From assembly GCA_051878795.1 (NCBI GenBank), contig JBJEKU010000026.1, positions 1 through 21,984 of the forward strand: DNA of 21,984 nucleotides, in the 5' to 3' direction. Both the position numbers and the translations under genes were made by a program. The stretch comes from W1P20-047 sp051878795. Lineage in GTDB: Bacteria; Actinomycetota; Coriobacteriia; Coriobacteriales; Eggerthellaceae. This document shows, piece by piece, positions 14,327 through 20,704 of the stretch. Numbering within the stretch: the first letter of the stretch is position 1; the number at the start of each line of letters is the position of its first letter. The notes under the pieces were generated by a model. The model ran no database searches. It was not told where the DNA came from and saw only the letters and a list, made by a program, of their open reading frames with translations.

Positions 14327-15064
14327 CTACACCAGGCCTTCCAGCATACCGCTCACCACAACGGCCACCACGCCGATTAGCACGAAGATCAGCGCCAGGC
14401 CCTTATGATGGGAATGGGCCACGTGCGGGATAAGCTCGCCGAAGACGATGAACAGCAGCAAGCCGATCGTCATGCAGATCATCGCCTGCACCAGCATCTC
14501 GTTCACCGCATCGCCCAAAGCGAACATGACAAGACCGCCCAAAAACGTGGACAGGGCGGCACAGGCGAGCACCGCAACCCTATGGGCGGGCTTTTCGTTG
14601 CGCACACCCGCATACACGATCATGCCCATGGGGATGTTGTGCAAACCCACGCCTGCGGCAAGCACGATAGCCATGGAAAGGGACTGGCTGGAAAGGCTGT
14701 ATACCGACATGCCCTCGACCAGGTTATGCGCCACGAGCGCGATGGTCGCGGCAATGGAAATGTGCAGCGTGCTATCACCATGGACGGCGCGCTCCTTGCC
14801 ATGATGGGGTTCGGGCAAGAACTTGTCCAATGCCAGCAAGATGAAGATACCCAGCAGCGCCGCCGTGACGACCAGGACCCATCCGCTTTCCTGTGCGATT
14901 TCCAGGGCTTCGGGAACCAGGTCTTCGGCAAGCAGCGTAACCATGGCGCCCAAGGCAACGGCGATGGAGATGTCGCTGATGCGCGCGCCATTCTTCGCCA
15001 AACCGGCAAGCAAGGCGCCCAGCAAAACGAAGGCCCCCAGAAGGAATGTAACCAGCAAACCCAT
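14327..15064 (-). CDS. ZIP-family divalent metal transporter
   Basis: A 245-residue membrane protein with about eight helices, of the ZIP family (GufA/ZupT-like), which moves zinc, iron or manganese into the cytoplasm. The fourth helix has the metal motif VAHNLVEGMSVY (His113-Asn114, Glu117). The fifth has GLHNIPMGMIVY (His142-Asn143), where most relatives have Glu in place of Met146. A cytoplasmic loop contains PEPHHGKERAVHGD, a His-rich metal-handling segment. The end of helix seven has VFGELIPHVAHSHHKG, again His-rich. The gene lies 30 bp after the HdeD-like gene in one operon; its ribosome site (GGTAGG) is weak. The missing Glu in the fifth helix may change selectivity or rate. Confidence 0.88.
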   Translation of the reverse strand: MGLLVTFLLGAFVLLGALLAGLAKNGARISDISIAVALGAMVTLLAEDLVPEALEIAQESGWVLVVTAALLGIFILLALDKFLPEPHHGKERAVHGDSTLHISIAATIALVAHNLVEGMSVYSLSSQSLSMAIVLAAGVGLHNIPMGMIVYAGVRNEKPAHRVAVLACAALSTFLGGLVMFALGDAVNEMLVQAMICMTIGLLLFIVFGELIPHVAHSHHKGLALIFVLIGVVAVVVSGMLEGLV

Positions 15065-15094
15065 GCAAACCTACCCGTCTACTCGTCGGCAAAC

Positions 15095-15640
15095 CTATTC
15101 GGCGAAGACGTTCGCAACGGAGGCAAGTGCGCCCACGATCAGACCGGCGCCCAGCATAACGGCGAATCCGCCCAGGGCTGCCTGAGGGGCAAAGATGAAG
15201 AAGACACCTGCGGCGCCCAGCAAGATGCCAGCTCCGGCCAGCAGGGGCCAATGGGTACCCAAGGTCTTGGTGTTGTAGGTTACGTGCATCTTGCGCAGGC
15301 CGAGTGCATGCATGATGCTCAGAAGGCCGCAAATGATCAGCCAAGCGGAGAAAACGTAAACCAGCATCAGTTCGAAGGCCTTATGCGCCATACCGGAACC
15401 CCACAGAACAGCACCGCCGATCAGGGCGATGATGGAGCAGGCCAAAAGCCAGTAGTCGGAAATACCCAAGCCAAGGCGGGACATCCACACGAACAGGTGG
15501 CCCAAGCCGTAGAAAACCAGGCCCAGACCCGTGATCATGGCGATGGTCTCGATAGCCAAACCGGGTGCCAGAAGGCAGTAGAGGCCGCCTGCGAACATAA
15601 TCGCGGCAAAGGATAGGGAAAGCAGTTTGTCCTGGCGCAT
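15095..15640 (-). CDS. HdeD/DUF308-like small integral membrane protein
   Basis: A 181-residue protein with six predicted membrane helices in two or three similar hairpins: LLSLSFAAIMFAGGLYCLLAPG; IAMITGLGLVFYGLGHLFVWM; WLLACSIIALIGGAVLWGSG; AFELMLVYVFSAWLIICGLLSIM; PLLAGAGILLGAAGVFFIFAP; AVMLGAGLIVGALASVANVF. Repeats of this kind are seen in the HdeD/DUF308 family, linked to acid stress in Escherichia coli but of unknown mechanism. ATG 15640 has AAGGAG five bases upstream. It is the first gene of an operon with the ZIP transporter. Shared control by the promoter at about 15700-15734 suggests a role in the same metal or stress response; this is inference. Confidence 0.78.
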   Translation of the reverse strand: MRQDKLLSLSFAAIMFAGGLYCLLAPGLAIETIAMITGLGLVFYGLGHLFVWMSRLGLGISDYWLLACSIIALIGGAVLWGSGMAHKAFELMLVYVFSAWLIICGLLSIMHALGLRKMHVTYNTKTLGTHWPLLAGAGILLGAAGVFFIFAPQAALGGFAVMLGAGLIVGALASVANVFAE

Positions 15641-15683
15641 GCAAGCTCCTTTTCTGAAGGACTATTCACGTGTTCATGCAATA

Positions 15684-15734
15684 ATATGATGCGTATAAAC
15701 TCGTATATGATACGCCGTTTTATTGGTTTTTCAA
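15684..15734 (-). promoter_or_regulatory. Promoter and palindromic operator of the HdeD-like/ZIP operon
   Basis: On the minus strand TTGAAA (15729-15734) and TATCAT (15707-15712) are separated by 16 bases and form a good sigma-70-type promoter. The palindrome CGTAT-ATG-ATACG (15702-15714) overlaps the -10. A second half site, ATATGATGCG (15684-15693), repeats ATATGATACG (15705-15714) exactly 21 bases away, two helical turns, so a dimeric or tetrameric repressor could bind there. The stretch 15680-15750 is much richer in A/T than its surroundings. Confidence 0.6.
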
Positions 15735-15740
15735 ATCTCA

Positions 15741-15953
15741 TAATTTACGAATAGCTGGAAATTCTACCCCATCGAGCTCATAGCGCCAAAGGAAGCGTTT
15801 TGTCCAAGGTGATAGACGAAACGCCTCGAGAAAGCCGGGGGCTCGGCAGAAAGTCCCTCGGTCTTACGGAAATCAAGCGAAAGTCCGACACCCGCCCAAC
15901 GGTAACGCTTTGCGCGAACGAAACCGCACCCTGCAGAGAATCAAGGGCGCCTG
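15741..15953. other. Gene-free spacer before the first surface protein gene
   Basis: No gene with a ribosome site is visible. Together with the flanking promoter regions it makes up the 370-bp gap between divergent transcription units. Confidence 0.4.
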
Positions 15954-15962
15954 TGCTAGTAT
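15954..15962 (+). promoter_or_regulatory. Extended -10 promoter of the first surface protein gene
   Basis: TGC immediately followed by TAGTAT (15957-15962) gives an extended -10, 49 bases before the start codon, without a clear -35. Between it and the ribosome site lies a short hairpin, AGGGCG / CGCCCT (near 15980-15995), in the leader. Confidence 0.45.
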
Positions 15963-16010
15963 GGGAGCAGTATTGTCATAGGGCGACTGCGCCCTGAATT
16001 GGAGGATACA

Positions 16011-17654
16011 ATGAAAACACTGGTTAAAGAGACCTTGGCCAAGCGCCTGACGGTTGTCGTCCTCGCGCTCGCAGCCATCGTCGGCATATGCGCCTTCGCC
16101 TTCTCCGGCACCCATAATAACGCCTGGGCTGAAGGCGAAGGGCCCATTGCCACCTGGAATGAAGTCAAAGCGCCGGGATATGGCGTCGTTAAAGCAAATG
16201 AAAAGAACCTTTCGCTTGAAATAATAATAGCTAGCTCGAACGATCACCTGGAGGCCCATATCACGAATAACGACGGAGATACAATTCCCCCATCTGTCCT
16301 CGAGTTGACAACGGAAGATGGATCAGTATTAACCGCCTATTTTGGTGAAGATATTCCTCCTACCAATCAAGCAGCATCTTCCATTGAAGGCTCGGATGCC
16401 GGTACCCGATTCACTAAAGCAGAGCTTTATTTGATCCCCGAAACCGTCACCGTGACCTTCAATATGAACGGCTACGGAAGTCAGATCGACCCCATTACGG
16501 TCAAGAAGGGGACGTCCGTCACCCCACCCGAGCCCACAGACCCGGACTATGACTTCGGCGGCTGGTTCACCGATGAGAGCCTCGCCACCCCGTTCGGCGG
16601 CACCGCCACCGAGAGCATGACCGTCTATGCAAAGTGGGTCCCTAAGGAGAAGGTAACCGTGACCTTCGATATGAACGGCTACGGAAGTCAGATCGACCCC
16701 ATTAAGGTCATAAAGGGGACGCCCGTCACCCTGCCCGAGGACCCGACCGCAGAAGGATTGATTTTCAACTACTGGACCACCGACGCTGAAAACAATAACT
16801 TTTTCGATTCCACCCAACCCATCACGGTTGATATGACTCTCTACGCCAAGTGGACTCCCGAGTCCCCCAAAAATGTCGTCGTAACCTTCGACCTCAACGG
16901 ACATGGTAAGTTTTCCAAAGATGTAGTCACCGAATCTAACGGCAGCGTGAAGCTTGCTGCACAAGATGGAAAAGTATCCCTGCCCGTACCCCCCACCGAC
17001 GATGAGTACGATTTCAAAGGCTGGGCCGATGCGAATAAAAAAGCTTTCGATGGTTCGTCCGTTCCCGATAGCATGATTGTCTACGCCCAGTGGGAAAAGA
17101 AGGCCGAGCCCAAGCCCGACACCCCCGCCGACAAGCCCAGCGACTCCGGCGCCACCAAGCCTGCTGAAACCACCCCTACTGACTTCACCATCGTGATCAG
17201 CAAAACCGACGCCAAGACCGGCAAGGCCCTGTCCGGTGCAGAGTTCACCCTGACCGACAAGGCCGGCAATGTCGTTGACAGCTGGACCACCGACGGCACC
17301 AGCAGGACCTACACCCTTGACCGTAGCACCTCCTACGCGCTGACCGAGACCAAGGCGCCCGCAGGCTACAGCCGCGAGAAGGCCATCAACATCAACTTCA
17401 GCACCGATGATGACAAGGAAGCGGTGAAGATCGACCAGGGCGGCAAGGCCGTGGCACTGCCCGTCAACAACGACGGAAACGCAACCCTGAACGTCAAGGA
17501 CCTGAGCGGCACCGCCCTGAAGGGCACCGGCACCACGGCTCCCAAGACCGGCGATAGCCAGAACATGCCCCTGGCATCCCTCTGCTTCGGCGCCGCAGCC
17601 CTGATTGCAGGCGGCATCGCGGCAACCGCGTATCGCAAGCGCCAGGAACAGTAG
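16011..17654 (+). CDS. Sortase-anchored surface protein with InlB-type repeats and a Cna_B/SpaA domain
   Basis: A 547-residue exported protein. Residues 1-40 are a Sec signal ending AWA|EGEG. Residues 41-144 are unlike anything I recognise. Three InlB-B/MucBP-like repeats of about 70 residues follow (approximately 145-211, 214-286, 287-361), each with a VTFxxNGxG start and a YAKW or YAQW end. A Pro/Lys/Asp-rich linker (362-385) leads to a Cna_B/SpaA domain (386-~492) with ISKTDAKTGKALSGAEF and YALTETKAPAGY, likely stabilised by an internal isopeptide bond. The C-terminus is a sorting signal: APKTGD (510-515), a hydrophobic helix, and YRKRQEQ. The usual Leu of LPXTG is Ala. ATG 16011 has GGAGG five bases upstream. 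A paralogue follows downstream; no sortase gene is in the window. Adhesion or host interaction is likely but unproven. Confidence 0.9.
   Translation: MKTLVKETLAKRLTVVVLALAAIVGICAFAFSGTHNNAWAEGEGPIATWNEVKAPGYGVVKANEKNLSLEIIIASSNDHLEAHITNNDGDTIPPSVLELTTEDGSVLTAYFGEDIPPTNQAASSIEGSDAGTRFTKAELYLIPETVTVTFNMNGYGSQIDPITVKKGTSVTPPEPTDPDYDFGGWFTDESLATPFGGTATESMTVYAKWVPKEKVTVTFDMNGYGSQIDPIKVIKGTPVTLPEDPTAEGLIFNYWTTDAENNNFFDSTQPITVDMTLYAKWTPESPKNVVVTFDLNGHGKFSKDVVTESNGSVKLAAQDGKVSLPVPPTDDEYDFKGWADANKKAFDGSSVPDSMIVYAQWEKKAEPKPDTPADKPSDSGATKPAETTPTDFTIVISKTDAKTGKALSGAEFTLTDKAGNVVDSWTTDGTSRTYTLDRSTSYALTETKAPAGYSREKAININFSTDDDKEAVKIDQGGKAVALPVNNDGNATLNVKDLSGTALKGTGTTAPKTGDSQNMPLASLCFGAAALIAGGIAATAYRKRQEQ
16446..16730 (+). 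repeat. 207-bp-period internal repeat in the first surface protein gene
   Basis: The first ~78 bases of repeat one (16446-16523) and repeat two (16653-16730) differ at only about six positions, and the protein stretch NGYGSQIDP is identical. The rest of the two repeats is much more diverged. The near identity points to recent duplication or gene conversion of this segment only. Confidence 0.7.
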
Positions 17655-17705
17655 TTCCCGATCCGCGCATCTAGCGCGCCTTTTATTAGCCGGCAACGCA
17701 AGTTT

Positions 17706-17738
17706 CGACCCCCGGATGATCCGGGGGTCGTTTCGTTT
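17706..17738 (+). terminator. Terminator after the first surface protein gene
   Basis: An 11-bp stem (17706-17716 with 17720-17730) with the loop TGA, followed by TTTCGTTTC. It lies 51 bases after the stop. Confidence 0.87.
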
Positions 17739-17881
17739 CCCCCGCAACGTTCCGATGGGTGTTGTGACGGCAATTCACCCACCACCGCAACATTCTCCCC
17801 TCCAGCAATCCGCAAAGGCGTGAAAAGACGCAAACCTAGCCCCTGTCGCAATCTGCAGCGAGGACAACCACATCCAAAGCA
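17739..17881. other. Gene-free spacer between the two surface protein genes
   Basis: No gene with a ribosome site is seen. A weak inverted repeat TGGGTG...CACCCA lies near 17756-17782. Confidence 0.4.
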
Positions 17882-17922
17882 CACTCCCACACGGGCGTTC
17901 CTCCATGCGGGAGTGGTAGAAT
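17882..17922 (+). promoter_or_regulatory. Promoter and inverted repeat before the second surface protein gene
   Basis: TGG-TAGAAT (17914-17922) is an extended -10 promoter element, 44 bases before the start codon. A 7-bp inverted repeat, CACTCCC (17882-17888) and GGGAGTG (17909-17915), spans the -35 to -10 region and abuts the TG element. A regulator bound there would affect initiation. Confidence 0.45.
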
Positions 17923-17966
17923 CGGGAGACTGTAAGATTCCTGCAAGACCGGGAATGGAGGAGTGT

Positions 17967-19691
17967 ATGAAAACAGTAACGAAAGGACTGCGCAAGCCGC
18001 ATATCGCAGTGCTCGCAGCCGTGCTGGCGCTTATCGCCGGCATCTGCACCTTCTTCTGCGCCGGCGCTCAGCAGAGCGCCTGGGCCGAAGAATCGGGCAA
18101 AACCATCTTCACGAGCGAAAGCATTTCGAACCTTCCCTTCGAAAAGACCGACAATGGCCTTACCGTGAAGATCTTCCTCAAAGACAAAGGAGACGATGAA
18201 GCCACCACCACGGAAGGCGAAGGCGAGGATTCAAAGGACACCAAGGACGCCCAGGGAAACACCCCTGGAAACACGGAAGGCAACACCAGCCCCGATACCC
18301 CGGATGCCGCCAAGGTGCTGACTGTGGAAATCACGGCCGATAAGGATATCGAAGCCGCCAAGGTAGTCGTCAAGATTGCCGATGACAAGGAAGTCACCAA
18401 GGAAATCCCCAACAAGATGCTCAAGAAGAACGAGGCATTCACCTTCACCTTGGACGACTGCACGGAAGCGAGCGAGCTCACCATCTACGGTCCTGAAGAA
18501 AAGCAGGAAGCAGACAAATCCGACAACTCCAAGGGCACCCAGGATTCCCAGAGCGTTGACGGCAACACCTCGGATACCGAATCCGGCAACAGCCAGGACG
18601 GCACCACCGACAAACCTGCCGGCAGCAATACCAACCCCTCTGATACGCAAAGCAACACGGGGACGACTTCCGGTGAACCCGTTCCGCCCGCTTCCGACGA
18701 ACCTGTATCCCCTGCAAGCGTAGATGACAGCAAATACAAAGTCACCTTCGACAGCAACGGACACGGCGAAGCGCCTGCCGCTATCACCGACATCCCCAAA
18801 GACAGCACCATCGACCTATCCCAGAAGTCCATCGCTGCAGAAGGCTACCGCTTCACCGGCTGGTACACCGATTCTAAGTGCACGATCCTGTTCGACGAAA
18901 CCACCCCTATCACGTCCGACATCACGCTCTATGCCGGCTGGGTCAAGCAGGTCACCGTCACCTACGATTTGGGTGAACATGGCGGCAGTAAAGCAGCCGA
19001 TACCGTCGACCAGGGCACCCCGGTTCCCATGTTCGAAGACCCCACCGAAGAGGGCTGGACTTTCGAGCGCTGGATTATGGACGACGATGAAAGCTTCCTC
19101 CCCGGCGAAACCCCTGTAACGCAGGACATGACCGTCCATGCGGTCTGGGTCGAGAAGATCCCTCTGGATAAGTCGAAATCCATTGCCGTCGACCAGAATT
19201 CAACCGATGCCGATACCTTCGACATCATCATCACCAAGGTGAACGTCGAAAACGGCACCTGCCTTGAAGGCGCCGAATTCACCTTGAAGGACAAGAACGA
19301 CAAGGTTATCGGCTCCTGGACTTCCGGAAATTCGGGCGTGCTTGTCGAAAACCTCAGGCAGGACACCACCTACGTGCTCTACGAAACCAAGGCACCGAGC
19401 GGCTACGGCGTGGAAAAGCCCATCAACATCAACTACACCGTTGAAAATGGCAAGGCCGTAGTCAAGATTGACCAGGGCGGTAGCGTCATCGTTCCCCTGG
19501 CCACCAACAACGACGGTATCGCAACTTTGAACGTGAAGGACGCCGCGGGAAAGAGCAAGACTTCCAGCACCACCATGCCCAAGACGGGCGACAGCCAGGA
19601 TCTTCCCCTTGTCGGCCTGTGCCTGGGCGGCGCAGCAGTACTTGCAGCAGGCATCGCCTTCATTGCATACCGTAAGCGCAAGCTCGCCTAA
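17967..19691 (+). CDS. Sortase-anchored surface protein, paralogue of the preceding one
   Basis: A 574-residue exported protein. Residues 1-40 form a signal peptide ending AWA|EESG, the same length as in its neighbour. Residues 41-~177 include a Thr/Glu/Asp/Asn-rich stretch (75-110) and a small folded segment. Residues 178-252 are a low-complexity Ser/Asp/Thr/Asn linker. Two InlB-type repeats follow (about 257-327 and 328-397), starting YKVTFDSNGHG and VTVTYDLGEHGG and ending YAGW and HAVW. A Cna_B/SpaA domain (417-~520) has ITKVNVENGTCLEGAEF and VLYETKAPSGY. The sorting signal is MPKTGD (537-542), a hydrophobic helix and YRKRKLA; the first residue is Met rather than Leu. The C-terminal third is closely related to that of the first protein (for example VKIDQGG and ATLNVKD). 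ATG 17967 has GGAGG five bases upstream. Confidence 0.9.
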   Translation: MKTVTKGLRKPHIAVLAAVLALIAGICTFFCAGAQQSAWAEESGKTIFTSESISNLPFEKTDNGLTVKIFLKDKGDDEATTTEGEGEDSKDTKDAQGNTPGNTEGNTSPDTPDAAKVLTVEITADKDIEAAKVVVKIADDKEVTKEIPNKMLKKNEAFTFTLDDCTEASELTIYGPEEKQEADKSDNSKGTQDSQSVDGNTSDTESGNSQDGTTDKPAGSNTNPSDTQSNTGTTSGEPVPPASDEPVSPASVDDSKYKVTFDSNGHGEAPAAITDIPKDSTIDLSQKSIAAEGYRFTGWYTDSKCTILFDETTPITSDITLYAGWVKQVTVTYDLGEHGGSKAADTVDQGTPVPMFEDPTEEGWTFERWIMDDDESFLPGETPVTQDMTVHAVWVEKIPLDKSKSIAVDQNSTDADTFDIIITKVNVENGTCLEGAEFTLKDKNDKVIGSWTSGNSGVLVENLRQDTTYVLYETKAPSGYGVEKPININYTVENGKAVVKIDQGGSVIVPLATNNDGIATLNVKDAAGKSKTSSTTMPKTGDSQDLPLVGLCLGGAAVLAAGIAFIAYRKRKLA

Positions 19692-19731
19692 GGATCCGAT
19701 AGAGCTCCTGATCTGATCTTCGATCCCGAAC

Positions 19732-19766
19732 AGAAGGGAGGCCGGTTGGCCTCCCTTCTTCGTTCC
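19732..19766 (+). terminator. Terminator after the second surface protein gene
   Basis: A 12-bp perfect stem (19732-19743 with 19748-19759) with a GGTT loop, followed by TCGTTCC. The stem is strong but the T-tract is short. Confidence 0.8.
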
Positions 19767-19863
19767 TAGAACCCAGCGCCCTGTATGCTTCCCGACACTT
19801 GCCTTCCCATCGATCGAACGGTGAAGAAGACGGATGCGGATACCGGCAAACCATTCCCCACGC

Positions 19864-19893
19864 AAAAGAAAGGGCCGGCTGCCCGACCCTTTC
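19864..19893 (-). terminator. Terminator of the MFS-thiE transcript
   Basis: An 11-bp stem, one G-U pair included (19868-19878 with 19883-19893), with a four-base loop, followed on the minus strand by TTTTGCG. It lies about 70 bases past the thiE stop. Confidence 0.78.
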
Positions 19894-19963
19894 CCGATAT
19901 CAAGCATTTGCTTGCGCGCCCTTCAGAGGGCGGCTTCCCAGACACCCGGAGACACGACGTGCA

Positions 19964-20659
19964 CTAGGCCTCACCCCACGCATCGACCAGCTCGCGTGCC
20001 GCCGAATAGGGATCTTGGGCACCACAGACCGCAGACACCACGAAAAAGCCGTGGAGCCCCGTTGCCTTGATGACAGGGATATCGGGCAGCTTCACTCCCC
20101 CGCCCACGGTCACGGGAACCGGGGTGATGCCGGCGAGCTCTTCCAGTTCGTCGATCGTGCGCGTGATCACGCTGCCGTCTTCGCGCTTTTGCAGGTCCTT
20201 CTTGGTTTCGCTCTCATGCAGGGGGCCCACGCCAAAGTAGTCCACGCAACTAGCATCGAAGGCCCTTACGTAATCAATCATCTGCCGCACACCCGCCGAA
20301 AGCCCCACGATCGCGTCGGGACCCAGATATCGGCGGCACACTTCGACGGGAATGTCGGTCTGGCCCACATGGATTCCGTCTACCTTCATTCCCGCATCGC
20401 GACATGCCAGGGCCACGTCAAGCCGATCGTTCACCAAAAGCGCCACGCGATCCTGCTTGCCGGCAGAGGCGATGGCCAGTTCTGCTTCGCGCACGCAATC
20501 CATCACCTGACGAGCGCTGCAATCCTTCGCACGAACCTGAACGCAGGTAAAACCAGCATCGACCGCCTGCCGTACCACTTGACCGAATGGCCTACCCTTG
20601 CAGTTTTCGGGCCCGGCAACCAGATAAGCGCTGATATCCAAATTCTCGCGGATTCCCAT
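19964..20659 (-). CDS. thiE: Thiamine-phosphate synthase
   Basis: A 231-residue TIM-barrel enzyme that joins the pyrimidine (HMP-PP) and the thiazole phosphate to make thiamine monophosphate. Family marks are CVQVRAKD (39-46), LLVNDRLDVAL (75-84), VDGIHVGQTDIP (93-104), VDYFGVGPLHESETKKD (139-155, a pyrophosphate loop), VPVTVGGGV and GFFVVSAV (C-terminal phosphate-binding part). ATG 20659 has AAGGAG five bases upstream. It is 45 bp downstream of a co-directional MFS transporter gene and probably shares its transcript. No other thiamine gene is in the window, and the short intergenic space cannot hold a TPP riboswitch. Some loop residues are less standard than in Bacillus ThiE, but all major motifs are there. 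Confidence 0.92.
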   Translation of the reverse strand: MGIRENLDISAYLVAGPENCKGRPFGQVVRQAVDAGFTCVQVRAKDCSARQVMDCVREAELAIASAGKQDRVALLVNDRLDVALACRDAGMKVDGIHVGQTDIPVEVCRRYLGPDAIVGLSAGVRQMIDYVRAFDASCVDYFGVGPLHESETKKDLQKREDGSVITRTIDELEELAGITPVPVTVGGGVKLPDIPVIKATGLHGFFVVSAVCGAQDPYSAARELVDAWGEA

Positions 20660-20704
20660 GACAGCTCCTTCCCGAAGCTTCCCAAGGCAAATGAATACGT
20701 AATG

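Noticed and set aside
16329..17747. A 472-codon minus-strand open frame
   Set aside because: It is antisense to the first surface protein, is Gly/Val/Arg-rich without any family sequence, and has no ribosome site. The plus-strand protein has clear domains.
20660..20704. A TPP riboswitch before thiE
   Set aside because: Only 45 bases separate thiE from the upstream gene, and no thi-box sequence was recognised. A riboswitch before the operon would lie outside the window.
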